Shown piece after piece: positions 33,786 to 42,671 of a stretch of DNA of 64,000 bases. The notes under the pieces are model-generated. The model was given only the letters and a program-made list of their open reading frames with translations, ran no database searches and was not told where the DNA came from. This stretch comes from an uncultured Clostridia bacterium (GTDB lineage: Bacteria; Bacillota; Clostridia; Christensenellales; Borkfalkiaceae). How positions within the stretch are numbered: the first letter of the stretch is position 1; each line of letters opens with the position of its first letter. The position numbers and the translations under genes were made by a program. The stretch is from positions 1 to 64,000 of the forward strand of contig CAMUBY010000002.1 in the NCBI GenBank assembly GCA_947087265.1, read 5' to 3'.

Positions 33786-34634
33786 ATGGAAACGAAAACG
33801 GAAACAGTAACTGTAAATCAGGAAAGAGAACCCGCCCAGCCGCGCCGCACGGCGGTCATCGTGGGCGGTTCGTCGGGCATCGGCAGAGAAACCGCGCTGA
33901 AACTTTCAACGCGCGGATACCGCACGTTCAACGTGTCGCGCACGCCGCTCAAAGGGGAACGCGTCCGTACCGTTACGGCGGACGCGGCGCAGGAGGGGGA
34001 ACTTTCCAAAGCCATACACGGTATCGGCGAAGAGTGCGGCGGAATCGATTTGCTCGTCTATTCCGCGGGATTTTCCATGGCGGCGCCCCTCGAATATGCC
34101 AAGAGCGGGGATTACAGATATTTGTTTGAAGTCAACTACTTCGGCGCGATAGAAGCTCTGCGCGCGGCGGTGCCGTACCTCAAAAAACGCGGAGGCAGGG
34201 TGGTGTTCGTGGGCTCGCTGGGCGGCGATATGCCCGTGCCCTACGACAGTTTTTATTCGTCCTCTAAAGCGGCGCTGTGTATGCTGGCGCGCGAAGCGGA
34301 TGTGGAACTGCGTGAACGCGGCGTACGGGTGAGCGCATTGCTCCCCGGCGGTACGGCAACCGATTTCACTTACAGCCGCAGAATTTACGGCGAAGAGGAA
34401 AGCCTTACCTATTCGCAATCGGTTAAGAAAGCGTCTGCGGCGCTTGCCAATATCGAGCAGGGCGGCATGAGTCCCTCGCTTGTGGCAGAGTCGATTATCA
34501 AACTTGCGGAAAAAAAGAATCCGCCGCCCGTTGCGGTCGCAGGCGGTTTGAACGGCTTTACGCGGTATCTCTATAAACTGCTGCCCGAACGCGTTACCGA
34601 CTGGTACGTGCGCAAAAAATTCAATCAGAAATAA
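33786..34634 (+). CDS. Short-chain dehydrogenase/reductase
   Basis: NAD(P)-dependent oxidoreductase of the classical SDR type. The dinucleotide motif is GGSSGIG (residues 28-34), followed by SAG, the NYFG helix and the YSSSK active-site Tyr-Lys. Substrate is unknown. The first 20 residues are a polar extra segment. No Shine-Dalgarno: CATAAT ends 7 nt before the ATG, so the mRNA may be leaderless. A hairpin terminator follows. Confidence 0.88.
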   Translation: METKTETVTVNQEREPAQPRRTAVIVGGSSGIGRETALKLSTRGYRTFNVSRTPLKGERVRTVTADAAQEGELSKAIHGIGEECGGIDLLVYSAGFSMAAPLEYAKSGDYRYLFEVNYFGAIEALRAAVPYLKKRGGRVVFVGSLGGDMPVPYDSFYSSSKAALCMLAREADVELRERGVRVSALLPGGTATDFTYSRRIYGEEESLTYSQSVKKASAALANIEQGGMSPSLVAESIIKLAEKKNPPPVAVAGGLNGFTRYLYKLLPERVTDWYVRKKFNQK

Positions 34635-34636
34635 CA

Positions 34637-34667
34637 AAACGGGTTGCCTGGTACGGCAACCCGTTTC
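34637..34667 (+). terminator. Terminator hairpin after the SDR gene
   Basis: ACGGGTTGCC / GGCAACCCGT with loop TGGTAC and a short T run. Confidence 0.7.
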
Positions 34668-34702
34668 CGTATGAAAAACCTGTAAAAAGTCCTTTTATAC
34701 GC

Positions 34703-34731
34703 TTGACGGAATTGGTATGATTTGATATAAT
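34703..34731 (+). promoter_or_regulatory. Sigma-A promoter of the purine operon
   Basis: TTGACG, 17 nt, TATAAT. The -10 box is followed after six bases by an ATG (34738), the first codon of a leader ORF. Confidence 0.85.
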
Positions 34732-34737
34732 ACTGTC

Positions 34738-34824
34738 ATGAAAAAAGGTCACGTTTTTTATTGTAAAAATCTGATTTCGTTTCCGTTAAAAATCAGCCGT
34801 TTTCGGGCAGTTCTTTCCGCGTAG
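34738..34824 (+). CDS. Putative purine-operon leader ORF, 28 residues
   Basis: Starts where transcription should start, so it would be leaderless, and ends in a TAG placed in the loop of the terminator hairpin. The peptide begins MKKGHVFYCKNLISF and is basic and hydrophobic, with no obvious run of a regulatory amino acid. A ribosome finishing this ORF would cover the left half of the terminator stem. Translation is not proven. Confidence 0.4.
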   Translation: MKKGHVFYCKNLISFPLKISRFRAVLSA

Positions 34825-34844
34825 AAAGAAACTGCCTCCTTTTA
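34805..34844 (+). terminator. Attenuator-like hairpin upstream of purE
   Basis: GGCAGTTCTTTC pairs with GAAAG-A-AACTGCC (one bulged A), loop CGCGTA, followed by TCCTTTT. An upstream stem CTGATTT / AAATCAG (34771-34796) may be part of the switch. No purine or PRPP riboswitch core was recognised. Confidence 0.6.
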
Positions 34845-34887
34845 CTTTTACGGACAGAAAAAACAATTTTTTCTAAAAGGAGCAATT

Positions 34888-35382
34888 ATGAAAAAAGCAG
34901 CGGTCATTATGGGGAGCGATTCCGACCTTCCCGTCGTAAGCAAAGCGTTCGACGTGTTCAAAGAATTCGGCATCTCCTATGAAGTTCATGTGTTTTCGGC
35001 GCACCGCACGCCCGTTGAAGCAAAGGCGTTCACCGAATCCGCCAAAGAAAACGGGTTCGGCGTGCTCATTGCGGCGGCAGGCATGGCGGCGCACCTTGCG
35101 GGCGCGCTTGCAGCCAACACGGTGTTGCCCGTCATCGGCATTCCCGTAAAGAGTGCGGCTTTGGACGGCATGGACGCCCTTCTTTCCACCGTGATGATGC
35201 CTTCGGGCATTCCCGTAGCCACCGTCGCAATCGACGGGGCGAAGAACGCGGCATATCTTGCGGCGCAGATTCTTGCGGTAGAGGACGAAGCGCTCTATAA
35301 AAAACTGCTTGCTTCGCGTAAGTCGGCGGCGGAAAAAGTGCTTGAAAAGAACGCCGAAATTTCGGCAAAATATCATTCTTGA
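34888..35382 (+). CDS. purE: N5-carboxyaminoimidazole ribonucleotide mutase
   Basis: Moves the carboxyl of N5-CAIR to give [18 protein letters not shown], and the GMAAHLAG segment are family hallmarks (class I PurE). 164 residues. ATG behind AAAAGGAG. First structural gene of the purine operon. No purK lies in this window, so its partner, if any, is elsewhere. Confidence 0.95.
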   Translation: MKKAAVIMGSDSDLPVVSKAFDVFKEFGISYEVHVFSAHRTPVEAKAFTESAKENGFGVLIAAAGMAAHLAGALAANTVLPVIGIPVKSAALDGMDALLSTVMMPSGIPVATVAIDGAKNAAYLAAQILAVEDEALYKKLLASRKSAAEKVLEKNAEISAKYHS

Positions 35383-35410
35383 AAATTTATTAAAATACAG
35401 GAGAAATACT

Positions 35411-36124
35411 ATGGAAAAGACGGTTCAACTTTACGAAGGCAAGGCAAAAAAAGTTTACGCAACAAGCGATGAAAATCTGTGCATCGTTTCTTACAAAGAC
35501 GACGCTACGGCGTTCAACGGACTCAAAAAGGGCACCATTGTCGGCAAGGGCGTGGTGAACAACCGCATGACGAATATGCTTATGCAACTGCTCGAAAAGA
35601 AAGGCGTTCCCACTCATTTCGTGGAAGAACTCAACGACCGCGAAACGGTTGTCAAAAAAGTGAAAATTGTTGCGCTCGAAGTGATTATCCGCAACGTGTC
35701 CGCAGGTTCGTTCGCTAAGCACTACGGCGTGGAAGAGGGCATTGTATTCGACGAACCCACCATTGAATTTTCTTACAAGAACGACGATTTAGGCGACCCG
35801 CTCCTCAACGAATATCACGCGCTCGCGCTCAAAGTGGCAACCAGAGAGGAAATCGATACGATTAAAAAGTACGCGTTCAAAATCAACGAAGTGCTCAAAG
35901 ATTATTTCCTCGCGCTCGGCGTCCGCCTCATCGACTTCAAACTCGAATTCGGCAAAACGGCAGACGGCAAGATTGTTCTTGCAGACGAAATTTCTCCCGA
36001 TACCTGCCGCTTCTGGGATGCAAAGACGGGCGAAAAACTCGATAAAGACCGTTTCCGCCGCGATATGGGCGGCGTGGAAGACGCGTACAAAGAAATCTTC
36101 AAGCGCGTCACGCAGGGAGAGTAA
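35411..36124 (+). CDS. purC: SAICAR synthetase
   Basis: ATP-dependent ligase joining CAIR and aspartate. YEGKAKKVY near the start, the [12 protein letters not shown] loop and [12 protein letters not shown] are clear PurC motifs. Start at ATG 35411, behind AGGAGAAATACT, giving 237 residues; the longer open frame runs back into purE and is not used. Confidence 0.95.
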   Translation: MEKTVQLYEGKAKKVYATSDENLCIVSYKDDATAFNGLKKGTIVGKGVVNNRMTNMLMQLLEKKGVPTHFVEELNDRETVVKKVKIVALEVIIRNVSAGSFAKHYGVEEGIVFDEPTIEFSYKNDDLGDPLLNEYHALALKVATREEIDTIKKYAFKINEVLKDYFLALGVRLIDFKLEFGKTADGKIVLADEISPDTCRFWDAKTGEKLDKDRFRRDMGGVEDAYKEIFKRVTQGE

Positions 36125-36126
36125 CC

Positions 36127-37548
36127 GTGGGCGGATTTTTCGGCGCGACTTGCAGACGCAGCGCGGTATTAGACGTATATTTGGGAACGGATTACCATTC
36201 GCACCTTGGAACGCGCCGCGGAGGACTCGCGGCGTACGACAGGGAACTCGGACTGCAGCGCGAAATTCATAACATCGAAAACGCGCCTTTCCGAACCAAG
36301 TTTTCGCGCGCGCTCGACGAGCTCAAAGGCAATTCGGCAATCGGCTGTATCAGCGATACCGACCCTCAGCCCTTGCTTATTCACTCGGGGCTCGGCAAAT
36401 ATGCAATCTGCACCGTCGGCATTATCAACAACGCGGAAGAGCTTATCGCAAAAGTGCTCGATAAGGGCGGCTATTTAGACGTAATGACGGGCGGAAAGGT
36501 AAACTCCAACGAACTCGTTGCCGCGCTCATCAACCAAAAGAAAACTTTTGCAGATGGTATCCGTCACGCGCAGAAACTTATCGAGGGTACGGCTTCCATT
36601 CTCATTCTTACAGGCGAAGGTAAACTGATTGCCGCACGCGACCGTTTGGGCAGGCTTCCCGTTTTAATCGGCAAGAGCGCGGACGGTTACTGCGTTTCCT
36701 TTGAATCGTTTGCCTATCAGAAACTCGGCTATGCGGACGAAAAGGAACTGGGTGCGGGCGAGATTGTAGAAATTTCTCCCGACGGCATTACGCAGCTTGC
36801 GCCCCCGAATAAGGAGATGCGCATCTGTGCGTTCCTTTGGTCGTACTACGGTTATCCGACATCCCGTTACGAGGGAATGAGCGTTGAAATCATGCGTTGC
36901 CGCAACGGCGGCATTCTTGCCGAAGAGGACGAGAAGAGCGGGCGGCTGCACGGAATCGATTACGTCGGCGGCGTTCCCGATTCGGGTACTCCGCACGCAA
37001 TCGGGTATGCCAACCGCAGCAAGATTCCGTTTGCCCGTCCCTATATCAAATATACGCCTACCTGGGCACGCAGTTTTATGCCGCAGAACCAGGCGGACAG
37101 AAACAGAATTGCCAAAATGAAACAAATTCCCGTGCACGAACTCATTGAGGGGAAGAATCTGCTTTTGGTGGACGACTCCATCGTGCGCGGTACGCAACTC
37201 AAAGAGACGGTAGATTTTCTGTATTCCCACGGCGCAAAAACCGTGCATATGCGTTCGGCTTGTCCGCCCATTATGTATGGCTGCAAATACCTCAACTTCT
37301 CGCGTTCGACAAGCGAAATGGATTTGATTACCCGCCGCACGATTATGGAACTCGAAGGCGAGGAAGGGTTTAACCACCTCGAAGAATACAGCGATTCCAA
37401 GACCGAGCGCGGCAGAGCAATGCGCAAAGCGATTTGCGACAAATTCCATTTTGAATCTCTGGAATTCCAATCGCTCGACGGTTTGCAGGCGGCAATCGGA
37501 ATCGAGCCTTGCAAACTCTGCACTTACTGCTGGAACGGCAAAGAATAA
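36127..37548 (+). CDS. PurF-like protein without the N-terminal catalytic cysteine
   Basis: Amidophosphoribosyltransferase paralogue. GTG start, and the mature N-terminus reads GGFFG where canonical PurF has CGVFG after processing, so the glutaminase nucleophile is missing. The glutaminase fold otherwise persists (TRRGG, RDRLGRLPVL). The PRPP motif LLLVDDSIVRGTQ is intact, and a Cys-rich end (CKLCTYC) recalls the Fe-S region. It may use free ammonia, regulate PurF, or act on another amine. Similar paralogues occur in other clostridia (recollection). Directly followed by the canonical purF, 32 nt downstream. Confidence 0.85.
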   Translation: MGGFFGATCRRSAVLDVYLGTDYHSHLGTRRGGLAAYDRELGLQREIHNIENAPFRTKFSRALDELKGNSAIGCISDTDPQPLLIHSGLGKYAICTVGIINNAEELIAKVLDKGGYLDVMTGGKVNSNELVAALINQKKTFADGIRHAQKLIEGTASILILTGEGKLIAARDRLGRLPVLIGKSADGYCVSFESFAYQKLGYADEKELGAGEIVEISPDGITQLAPPNKEMRICAFLWSYYGYPTSRYEGMSVEIMRCRNGGILAEEDEKSGRLHGIDYVGGVPDSGTPHAIGYANRSKIPFARPYIKYTPTWARSFMPQNQADRNRIAKMKQIPVHELIEGKNLLLVDDSIVRGTQLKETVDFLYSHGAKTVHMRSACPPIMYGCKYLNFSRSTSEMDLITRRTIMELEGEEGFNHLEEYSDSKTERGRAMRKAICDKFHFESLEFQSLDGLQAAIGIEPCKLCTYCWNGKE

Positions 37549-37580
37549 GTTTTCGCTTCTCCAAAATTACGGAGGTTTCT

Positions 37581-39023
37581 ATGACGGGGCATCTTCACGA
37601 AGAATGCGGCGTGTTCGGCATTTTTGCGCCGGATACGCAGAACGTAGCCTCAACCGCATACTATGCGCTGTTCGCGCTGCAACACCGCGGACAGGAATCT
37701 TCGGGAATCGTCGTCAACCGTGACGGCGTATTCAGCGCATATAAAGACGTAGGTCTTGTGAACGACGTGTTTACTGCCGAACGGCTCGAACGTTTGGGAG
37801 AAGGCGAAATGGCAATCGGGCACGTGCGTTACAGCACGACGGGCGGCGGCGGTAGAGAAAACGCCCAGCCCATCGTCGTCAATCACCTGAAAGGGAACAT
37901 GGCGCTCGCACACAACGGGAACATTACCAACTCTTACGAACTGCGCGGCGAACTCGAAAACGAGGGCAGTATTTTCCACACTTCCTCGGATACAGAAGTC
38001 GTTTCTTATATCATTACCAAAGAACGCGTCAAACGCCGCTCCATCGAGGAGGCGGTCATAGCCGCGATGGACAGGCTCAAAGGCGCGTATTCGCTCGTCG
38101 TCATGTCGCCTACCAAACTCATTGCCGTGCGCGATGAACACGGGTTCCGTCCGCTTTGCTTCGGGCAGAGGAAAGACGGCGCATACGTCGTTGCTTCCGA
38201 ATCGTGTGCGCTTGACGCGGTGGAGGCAAAACTTATCCGCGAAGTCGAACCGGGAGAAGTCGTCGTGTTTTCCAAAGACGGAGTCAAAAGCGACAGAACG
38301 CACTGCGGAAAAGAACGCAGACTGTGTGCGTTCGAGTATCTCTATATTGCGCGTCCCGATTCTGTCATCGAAGGTTGTTCGGTACACGAGGCGCGCCGCC
38401 GTGCAGGCATTCTGCTTGCAAAACAGAATAAGATTGCCGCGGATATCGTCATCGGCGTTCCCGATTCGGGGTTAGACGCGGCGTTCGGATATGCGGAAGA
38501 ATCGGGCATTCCATACGGCATCGGGTTTATCAAAAACAAATACATCGGCAGAACGTTCATTGCGCCCGTGCAGAAGGCGCGCGAGGATAAAGTGCGTATT
38601 AAACTCAACGTGCTCAAAGCGGTTGTTGAGGGCAAGCGCGTTATTCTCGTGGACGATTCGATTGTGCGCGGTACTACTTCGGGGCGCATCGTCAAGCTAC
38701 TGCGCGAGGCAGGCGCAAAAGAAGTACATATGCTTTCTTCCGCGCCGCCCTTTCTCAATCCCTGCTATTACGGTACGGATATCGACTCGCGCGAAAACCT
38801 CATAGCGTGTCATCATACGAGAAAAGAAATCGCAGAAATTATCGGCGCCGATTCGGTGGGCTATTTGAGCGTCGATTCTATCGGAGAACTCACGCAAGGA
38901 AAATGCAAGGGTTTCTGCCGCGCGTGTTTCGACGGCAACTACCCGACGGAGATTCCGAAGCAAACCTGCAAGAACCGTTTTGAGCGACCTATCAGCGAAA
39001 ACCCGAAATTTCAGAAGAAATAA
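37581..39023 (+). CDS. purF: Amidophosphoribosyltransferase (glutamine PRPP amidotransferase)
   Basis: First step of purine synthesis: PRPP plus glutamine to phosphoribosylamine. The propeptide MTGHLHEE precedes the nucleophile Cys9 (CGVFG). Then come QHRGQESSG, the PRPP loop VILVDDSIVRGTT, and the Fe-S cysteines (a Cys in CGKERRLC, then PCYYG and GFCRACF), as in the Bacillus enzyme. 480 residues from ATG 37581, behind GGAGG. Confidence 0.95.
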   Translation: MTGHLHEECGVFGIFAPDTQNVASTAYYALFALQHRGQESSGIVVNRDGVFSAYKDVGLVNDVFTAERLERLGEGEMAIGHVRYSTTGGGGRENAQPIVVNHLKGNMALAHNGNITNSYELRGELENEGSIFHTSSDTEVVSYIITKERVKRRSIEEAVIAAMDRLKGAYSLVVMSPTKLIAVRDEHGFRPLCFGQRKDGAYVVASESCALDAVEAKLIREVEPGEVVVFSKDGVKSDRTHCGKERRLCAFEYLYIARPDSVIEGCSVHEARRRAGILLAKQNKIAADIVIGVPDSGLDAAFGYAEESGIPYGIGFIKNKYIGRTFIAPVQKAREDKVRIKLNVLKAVVEGKRVILVDDSIVRGTTSGRIVKLLREAGAKEVHMLSSAPPFLNPCYYGTDIDSRENLIACHHTRKEIAEIIGADSVGYLSVDSIGELTQGKCKGFCRACFDGNYPTEIPKQTCKNRFERPISENPKFQKK

Positions 39024-39030
39024 ATCAAAA

Positions 39031-39052
39031 CGTGCGCGGCGTTCCGCGCACT
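39031..39052 (+). other. GC-rich hairpin between purF and purM
   Basis: Perfect 8-bp stem GTGCGCGG / CCGCGCAC with loop CGTT in the 53-nt gap, followed by TATTAAAT rather than a T run. Probably a processing or stability element, not a terminator. Confidence 0.5.
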
Positions 39053-39076
39053 ATTAAATACGCGAAGGAGATTTTT

Positions 39077-40114
39077 ATGGATAAAAGTTATTCGGAAAGT
39101 TACAAGGCGGCAGGCGTGGACATTACCGCAGGATATAAGGCGGTAGAACTCATGAAAAAGCACGTCGCGCGCACTATGCCCGGCGGCAAAACGGACATCG
39201 GCGGTTTCGGCGGATTGTTTCCGCTCGAACTTAGCGGTATCAAAGACCCCGTGCTCGTTTCGGGCACGGACGGCGTAGGCACCAAACTGCGGCTTGCCGA
39301 ACTGCTTGATAAACACGATACCATCGGCATCGACTGCGTTGCCATGTGCGTGAACGACGTACTCTGCTGCGGTGCGAAACCGCTCTTCTTCCTCGACTAT
39401 ATCGCGTGCGGAAAAAACATTCCCGAAAAAATCGCGGAAATCGTGGGCGGCGTGGCGGAAGGCTGCGTCCGCGCAGACTGCGCGCTCATCGGCGGCGAAA
39501 CGGCGGAACACCCCGGCACCATGTCCGAGGACGATTATGACCTTGCAGGCTTTACCGTCGGCGTCGTTTCGCGCGAAAAAGTTATCGATAAAAACAATAT
39601 GAAAGCGGGCGACGTCATGATTGCACTTCCCTCGTCCGGCGTGCATTCCAACGGGTTCTCGCTCGTCAGAAAAGTGTTCGACGTCGAAAACTGCGATTTG
39701 AAATCTCCCGTCAAAGAACTCGGCGGAAAGTCGCTCGGCGAAGTGCTTTTAGAACCTACGAAAATCTACGTCAGACCCGTGCTCGCACTACTGGAAAACG
39801 TTGCCGTTAAGGGCGTTTCGCATATTACTGGCGGCGGCTTCTATGAGAATATGCCCCGCTCCATTCCCAAAGGTCTGGGCGTGAAAATCAAAAAGTCCGA
39901 CGTGAAGATTCCGCCTATCTTCACGCTGATTCAGAAGAGGGGGAACGTCAGCGAACACGATATGTTCAACACCTTCAACATGGGCGTGGGCATGAGCGTG
40001 GTCGTTGCAAAAGAGGATGCGAACCGCGCCGTAGGCATTTTAAGAAATTTTGGCGAAGAAGCGTACATTCTCGGCGAGATTGTGAAAAGCGACGACGGAG
40101 TGATTCTCGAATGA
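39077..40114 (+). CDS. purM: Phosphoribosylformylglycinamidine cyclo-ligase
   Basis: ATP-dependent ring closure of FGAM to AIR. Early motif YKAAGVDI, then LVSGTDGVGTKLR, CVNDVLCCGA, IGGETAEHPG and the C-terminal HITGGGFYENMPR. 345 residues from ATG 39077, behind GAAGGAG. Overlaps purN by 4 nt (ATGA). Confidence 0.95.
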   Translation: MDKSYSESYKAAGVDITAGYKAVELMKKHVARTMPGGKTDIGGFGGLFPLELSGIKDPVLVSGTDGVGTKLRLAELLDKHDTIGIDCVAMCVNDVLCCGAKPLFFLDYIACGKNIPEKIAEIVGGVAEGCVRADCALIGGETAEHPGTMSEDDYDLAGFTVGVVSREKVIDKNNMKAGDVMIALPSSGVHSNGFSLVRKVFDVENCDLKSPVKELGGKSLGEVLLEPTKIYVRPVLALLENVAVKGVSHITGGGFYENMPRSIPKGLGVKIKKSDVKIPPIFTLIQKRGNVSEHDMFNTFNMGVGMSVVVAKEDANRAVGILRNFGEEAYILGEIVKSDDGVILE

Positions 40115-40722
40115 ATAAAATCCGTATCGCCGTGCTCTGTTCGGGCGGCGGCACCAACTTTCAGGCAATCATGAGCGCAGAGGAGGCAGGGCTGATTCCG
40201 AGCGGCGAAGTCGTGCTTGTCGTTGCCGATAATCAAAACGCTTACGTGCTCAACCGCGCGAAGCGGTACGCGCTTCCCACGGCGGTGGTCGATAAAAAAG
40301 AAATTCCTAGCCGCGCGGAACGCGAAGAGAAAATTCTTGCAACGCTGAAAGAACATCGTATCGACATGGTGGTGTTTGCAGGATTTTTAACCATTCTCAG
40401 CGAAAAATTCGTAAAGGCGTACGAAGGGCGCGTGATTAACGTGCACCCTGCGCTCATTCCGAGTTTCTGCGGCGAGGGCATGTACGGCTTGCACGTGCAC
40501 GAGGCGGTGCTTGCGCGCGGCGTAAAGGTGACGGGCGCAACCGTGCATTACGTTACCGAAGTGTGCGACGGCGGACCGATTATCGCGCAGAAAGCTGTGG
40601 AAGTGAAAGAGGGCGACACGCCCGAACTTCTGCAAAAGCGCGTCATGCGCGAAGCGGAATGGGTCATTCTTCCCGAGGCTGTGGAATTGGTAGCAAAGAA
40701 ACTTCAAGGAGAGTTACAATGA
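40111..40722 (+). CDS. purN: Phosphoribosylglycinamide formyltransferase
   Basis: Transfers formyl from 10-formyl-THF to GAR. CSGGGTNFQAI near the start, catalytic NVHPALIPSF, and the Asp-bearing EVCDGGPII loop. 203 residues. Overlaps both neighbours (ATGA with purM; purO begins on its stop). Confidence 0.95.
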   Translation: MNKIRIAVLCSGGGTNFQAIMSAEEAGLIPSGEVVLVVADNQNAYVLNRAKRYALPTAVVDKKEIPSRAEREEKILATLKEHRIDMVVFAGFLTILSEKFVKAYEGRVINVHPALIPSFCGEGMYGLHVHEAVLARGVKVTGATVHYVTEVCDGGPIIAQKAVEVKEGDTPELLQKRVMREAEWVILPEAVELVAKKLQGELQ

Positions 40723-41435
40723 GTTACGAAATGAAAACAATGAAAGAAATTTTAAGCGGCAACCCTTACGCAGGACGCGGAATCGTCGTCGGCAAGAGTG
40801 CGGACGGCAAGAAGGCGATGTTCGCTTACTTCATTATGGGCAGAAGCGAAAACAGCCGCAACCGCGTTTTTGTGGAGGACGGCGAGGGACTCAGAACGCA
40901 GGCGTTTGACGAAAGCAAGGTGGAAGACCCGTCGCTCATTATCTATTCGCCCGTCAAGGTGGTAGGCAAGACTACGATTGTCACAAACGGCGACCAGACG
41001 GATACCATCGAAGAAAACCTGAAAAAAGGCAAGTGCTTCCGCCACGCGCTTATGATGCGCGAGTTCGAGCCGGACGCACCCAACTATACGCCGCGTATCA
41101 GCGCGGTGCTGAATTTGGCGGCAGGCTACACGTATTCCATGTCCATATTGAAGAGTGCGGACGAAAAGGGGAGCGCGTGCAACCGCTTTACGTTCGACTA
41201 TGCGCCGCTTGCGGGCGTGGGGCATTTTATCCACACTTATGTGACGGACGGCAATCCCCTGCCTTCGTTCGAGGGCGAGCCCGAACGCATTTCAATTCCG
41301 AATTCGTTGAAAGCGTTTGCGGAAGAGATTTGGAACAGTCTTGATAATAACAATAAAATTTCGCTCTACTGCCGCAGTATCGACCTTTCGACGGGCGCGG
41401 TAGAGAACGTACTTTACAATAAAAACGAGAGGTAA
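40719..41435 (+). CDS. purO: IMP cyclohydrolase, archaeal PurO type
   Basis: Closes FAICAR to IMP, the last step. It is not the usual MGS-like N-terminal domain of PurH but resembles the archaeal PurO fold: NPYAGRGIVVG, FIMGRSENSRNR, SLIIYSPV and TNGDQTD are the parts I recognise. 238 residues from the ATG behind AAGGAGAG. The next gene encodes a stand-alone AICAR transformylase, which completes the replacement of bifunctional PurH. The assignment rests on motif memory and context. Confidence 0.85.
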   Translation: MSYEMKTMKEILSGNPYAGRGIVVGKSADGKKAMFAYFIMGRSENSRNRVFVEDGEGLRTQAFDESKVEDPSLIIYSPVKVVGKTTIVTNGDQTDTIEENLKKGKCFRHALMMREFEPDAPNYTPRISAVLNLAAGYTYSMSILKSADEKGSACNRFTFDYAPLAGVGHFIHTYVTDGNPLPSFEGEPERISIPNSLKAFAEEIWNSLDNNNKISLYCRSIDLSTGAVENVLYNKNER

Positions 41436-41439
41436 ACGA

Positions 41440-42624
41440 ATGAATGAATTTTCTTTGAAATACGGTTGCAACCCCAACCAGAAGCCCGCGCGTATTTTTA
41501 TGGCGAACGGCAAAGACCTTCCCGTGGAAATTCTCAACGGCAAGCCCGGCTATATCAATTTTCTCGACGCGTTCAATTCCTGGCAACTCGTCAAAGAAAT
41601 CAAAGCCAACACGGGCATGGCTGCGGCAACGAGTTTCAAACACGTTTCCCCGACGTCCGCGGCGGTGGGCAAGAAACTTTCCGAAGCGCTTAAAAAGTCC
41701 TGTTTTGTAGACGATATCGAAGGGCTTGACGACTCGGCTCTCGCTTGCGCGTATGCGCGTGCACGCGGAACGGATAGAATGTCCTCGTTCGGGGATTGGA
41801 TTGCGCTCTCCGACGAGTGCGACGAAGTGACGGCGCGCATTATCTCGCGCGAAGTTTCGGACGGCGTGATTGCGCCCGCGTATTCTCCCAAAGCATTGGA
41901 AATTCTCTGCGCGAAACGCAAGGGTACCTATAACGTCGTAAAAATCGACCCCGACTACGTTCCCGAAGAGATTGAGCGCAAGCAGGTGTTCGGCATTACC
42001 TTCGAGCAAGGCAGAAACAATTTCAAAATCGATAAATCGCTGTTGCAGAATATCGTTACGAAGAATAAAAAACTTCCCGAAGACAAGGCGCTCGATTTAA
42101 TCATTTCGCTCATCACGCTCAAATACACGCAGAGCAATTCCGTGTGTTTTGCAACGGACGGACAGGCAATCGGCGTGGGGGCAGGTCAGCAGTCGCGTAT
42201 TCACTGCACGCGGCTCGCGGCGCAGAAAGCGGATTTGTGGCATTTGCGCCAGCACGAGAAAGTGTTGAATCTGCAATTTGCCGAAGGCGTCGGCAGACCC
42301 GAAAAAAATAACATCATCGATATTTACCTTTCGGACGATTACGAGGAAGTGCTCGGCGATAACGTCTGGAAACAGAACTTCGCCGTGCGCCCTCAGCCGT
42401 TCACGCGCGAGGAAAAGAAGGCGTACCTCAAAACCGTGTCGGGCGTTTCTTTGGGCAGCGACGCATTTTTCCCGTTCTCCGATAATATCGAACGCGCCTT
42501 TGCGAGCGGCGTTTCTTACATTGCAGAACCCGGCGGCTCGGTGCGCGACGACCTCGTCATCGAGGCGGCGGACAGCCACAATATGGTCATGGCGTTTACG
42601 GGGATGCGTTTATTCCATCACTGA
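41440..42624 (+). CDS. purH: Stand-alone AICAR transformylase
   Basis: Formylates AICAR to FAICAR with 10-formyl-THF. It starts directly in the transformylase domain (LKYGCNPNQKPA), with catalytic KHVSPTSAAV and later QQSRIHCTRLA; the IMP cyclohydrolase half of PurH is absent. 394 residues. It lies 4 nt after purO, which supplies the missing activity. ACGAGAGGTAAACG precedes the ATG. Confidence 0.93.
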   Translation: MNEFSLKYGCNPNQKPARIFMANGKDLPVEILNGKPGYINFLDAFNSWQLVKEIKANTGMAAATSFKHVSPTSAAVGKKLSEALKKSCFVDDIEGLDDSALACAYARARGTDRMSSFGDWIALSDECDEVTARIISREVSDGVIAPAYSPKALEILCAKRKGTYNVVKIDPDYVPEEIERKQVFGITFEQGRNNFKIDKSLLQNIVTKNKKLPEDKALDLIISLITLKYTQSNSVCFATDGQAIGVGAGQQSRIHCTRLAAQKADLWHLRQHEKVLNLQFAEGVGRPEKNNIIDIYLSDDYEEVLGDNVWKQNFAVRPQPFTREEKKAYLKTVSGVSLGSDAFFPFSDNIERAFASGVSYIAEPGGSVRDDLVIEAADSHNMVMAFTGMRLFHH

Positions 42625-42671
42625 GGGCAAGGGCGGCACAATAAAATTTTGAAAAAAGGCAGGTTGTACGA

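Noticed and set aside
34738..34887. Purine, PRPP or ppGpp riboswitch upstream of purE
   Set aside because: I looked for the conserved cores of these classes in the leader and did not see them; only a leader ORF and hairpins are supported.
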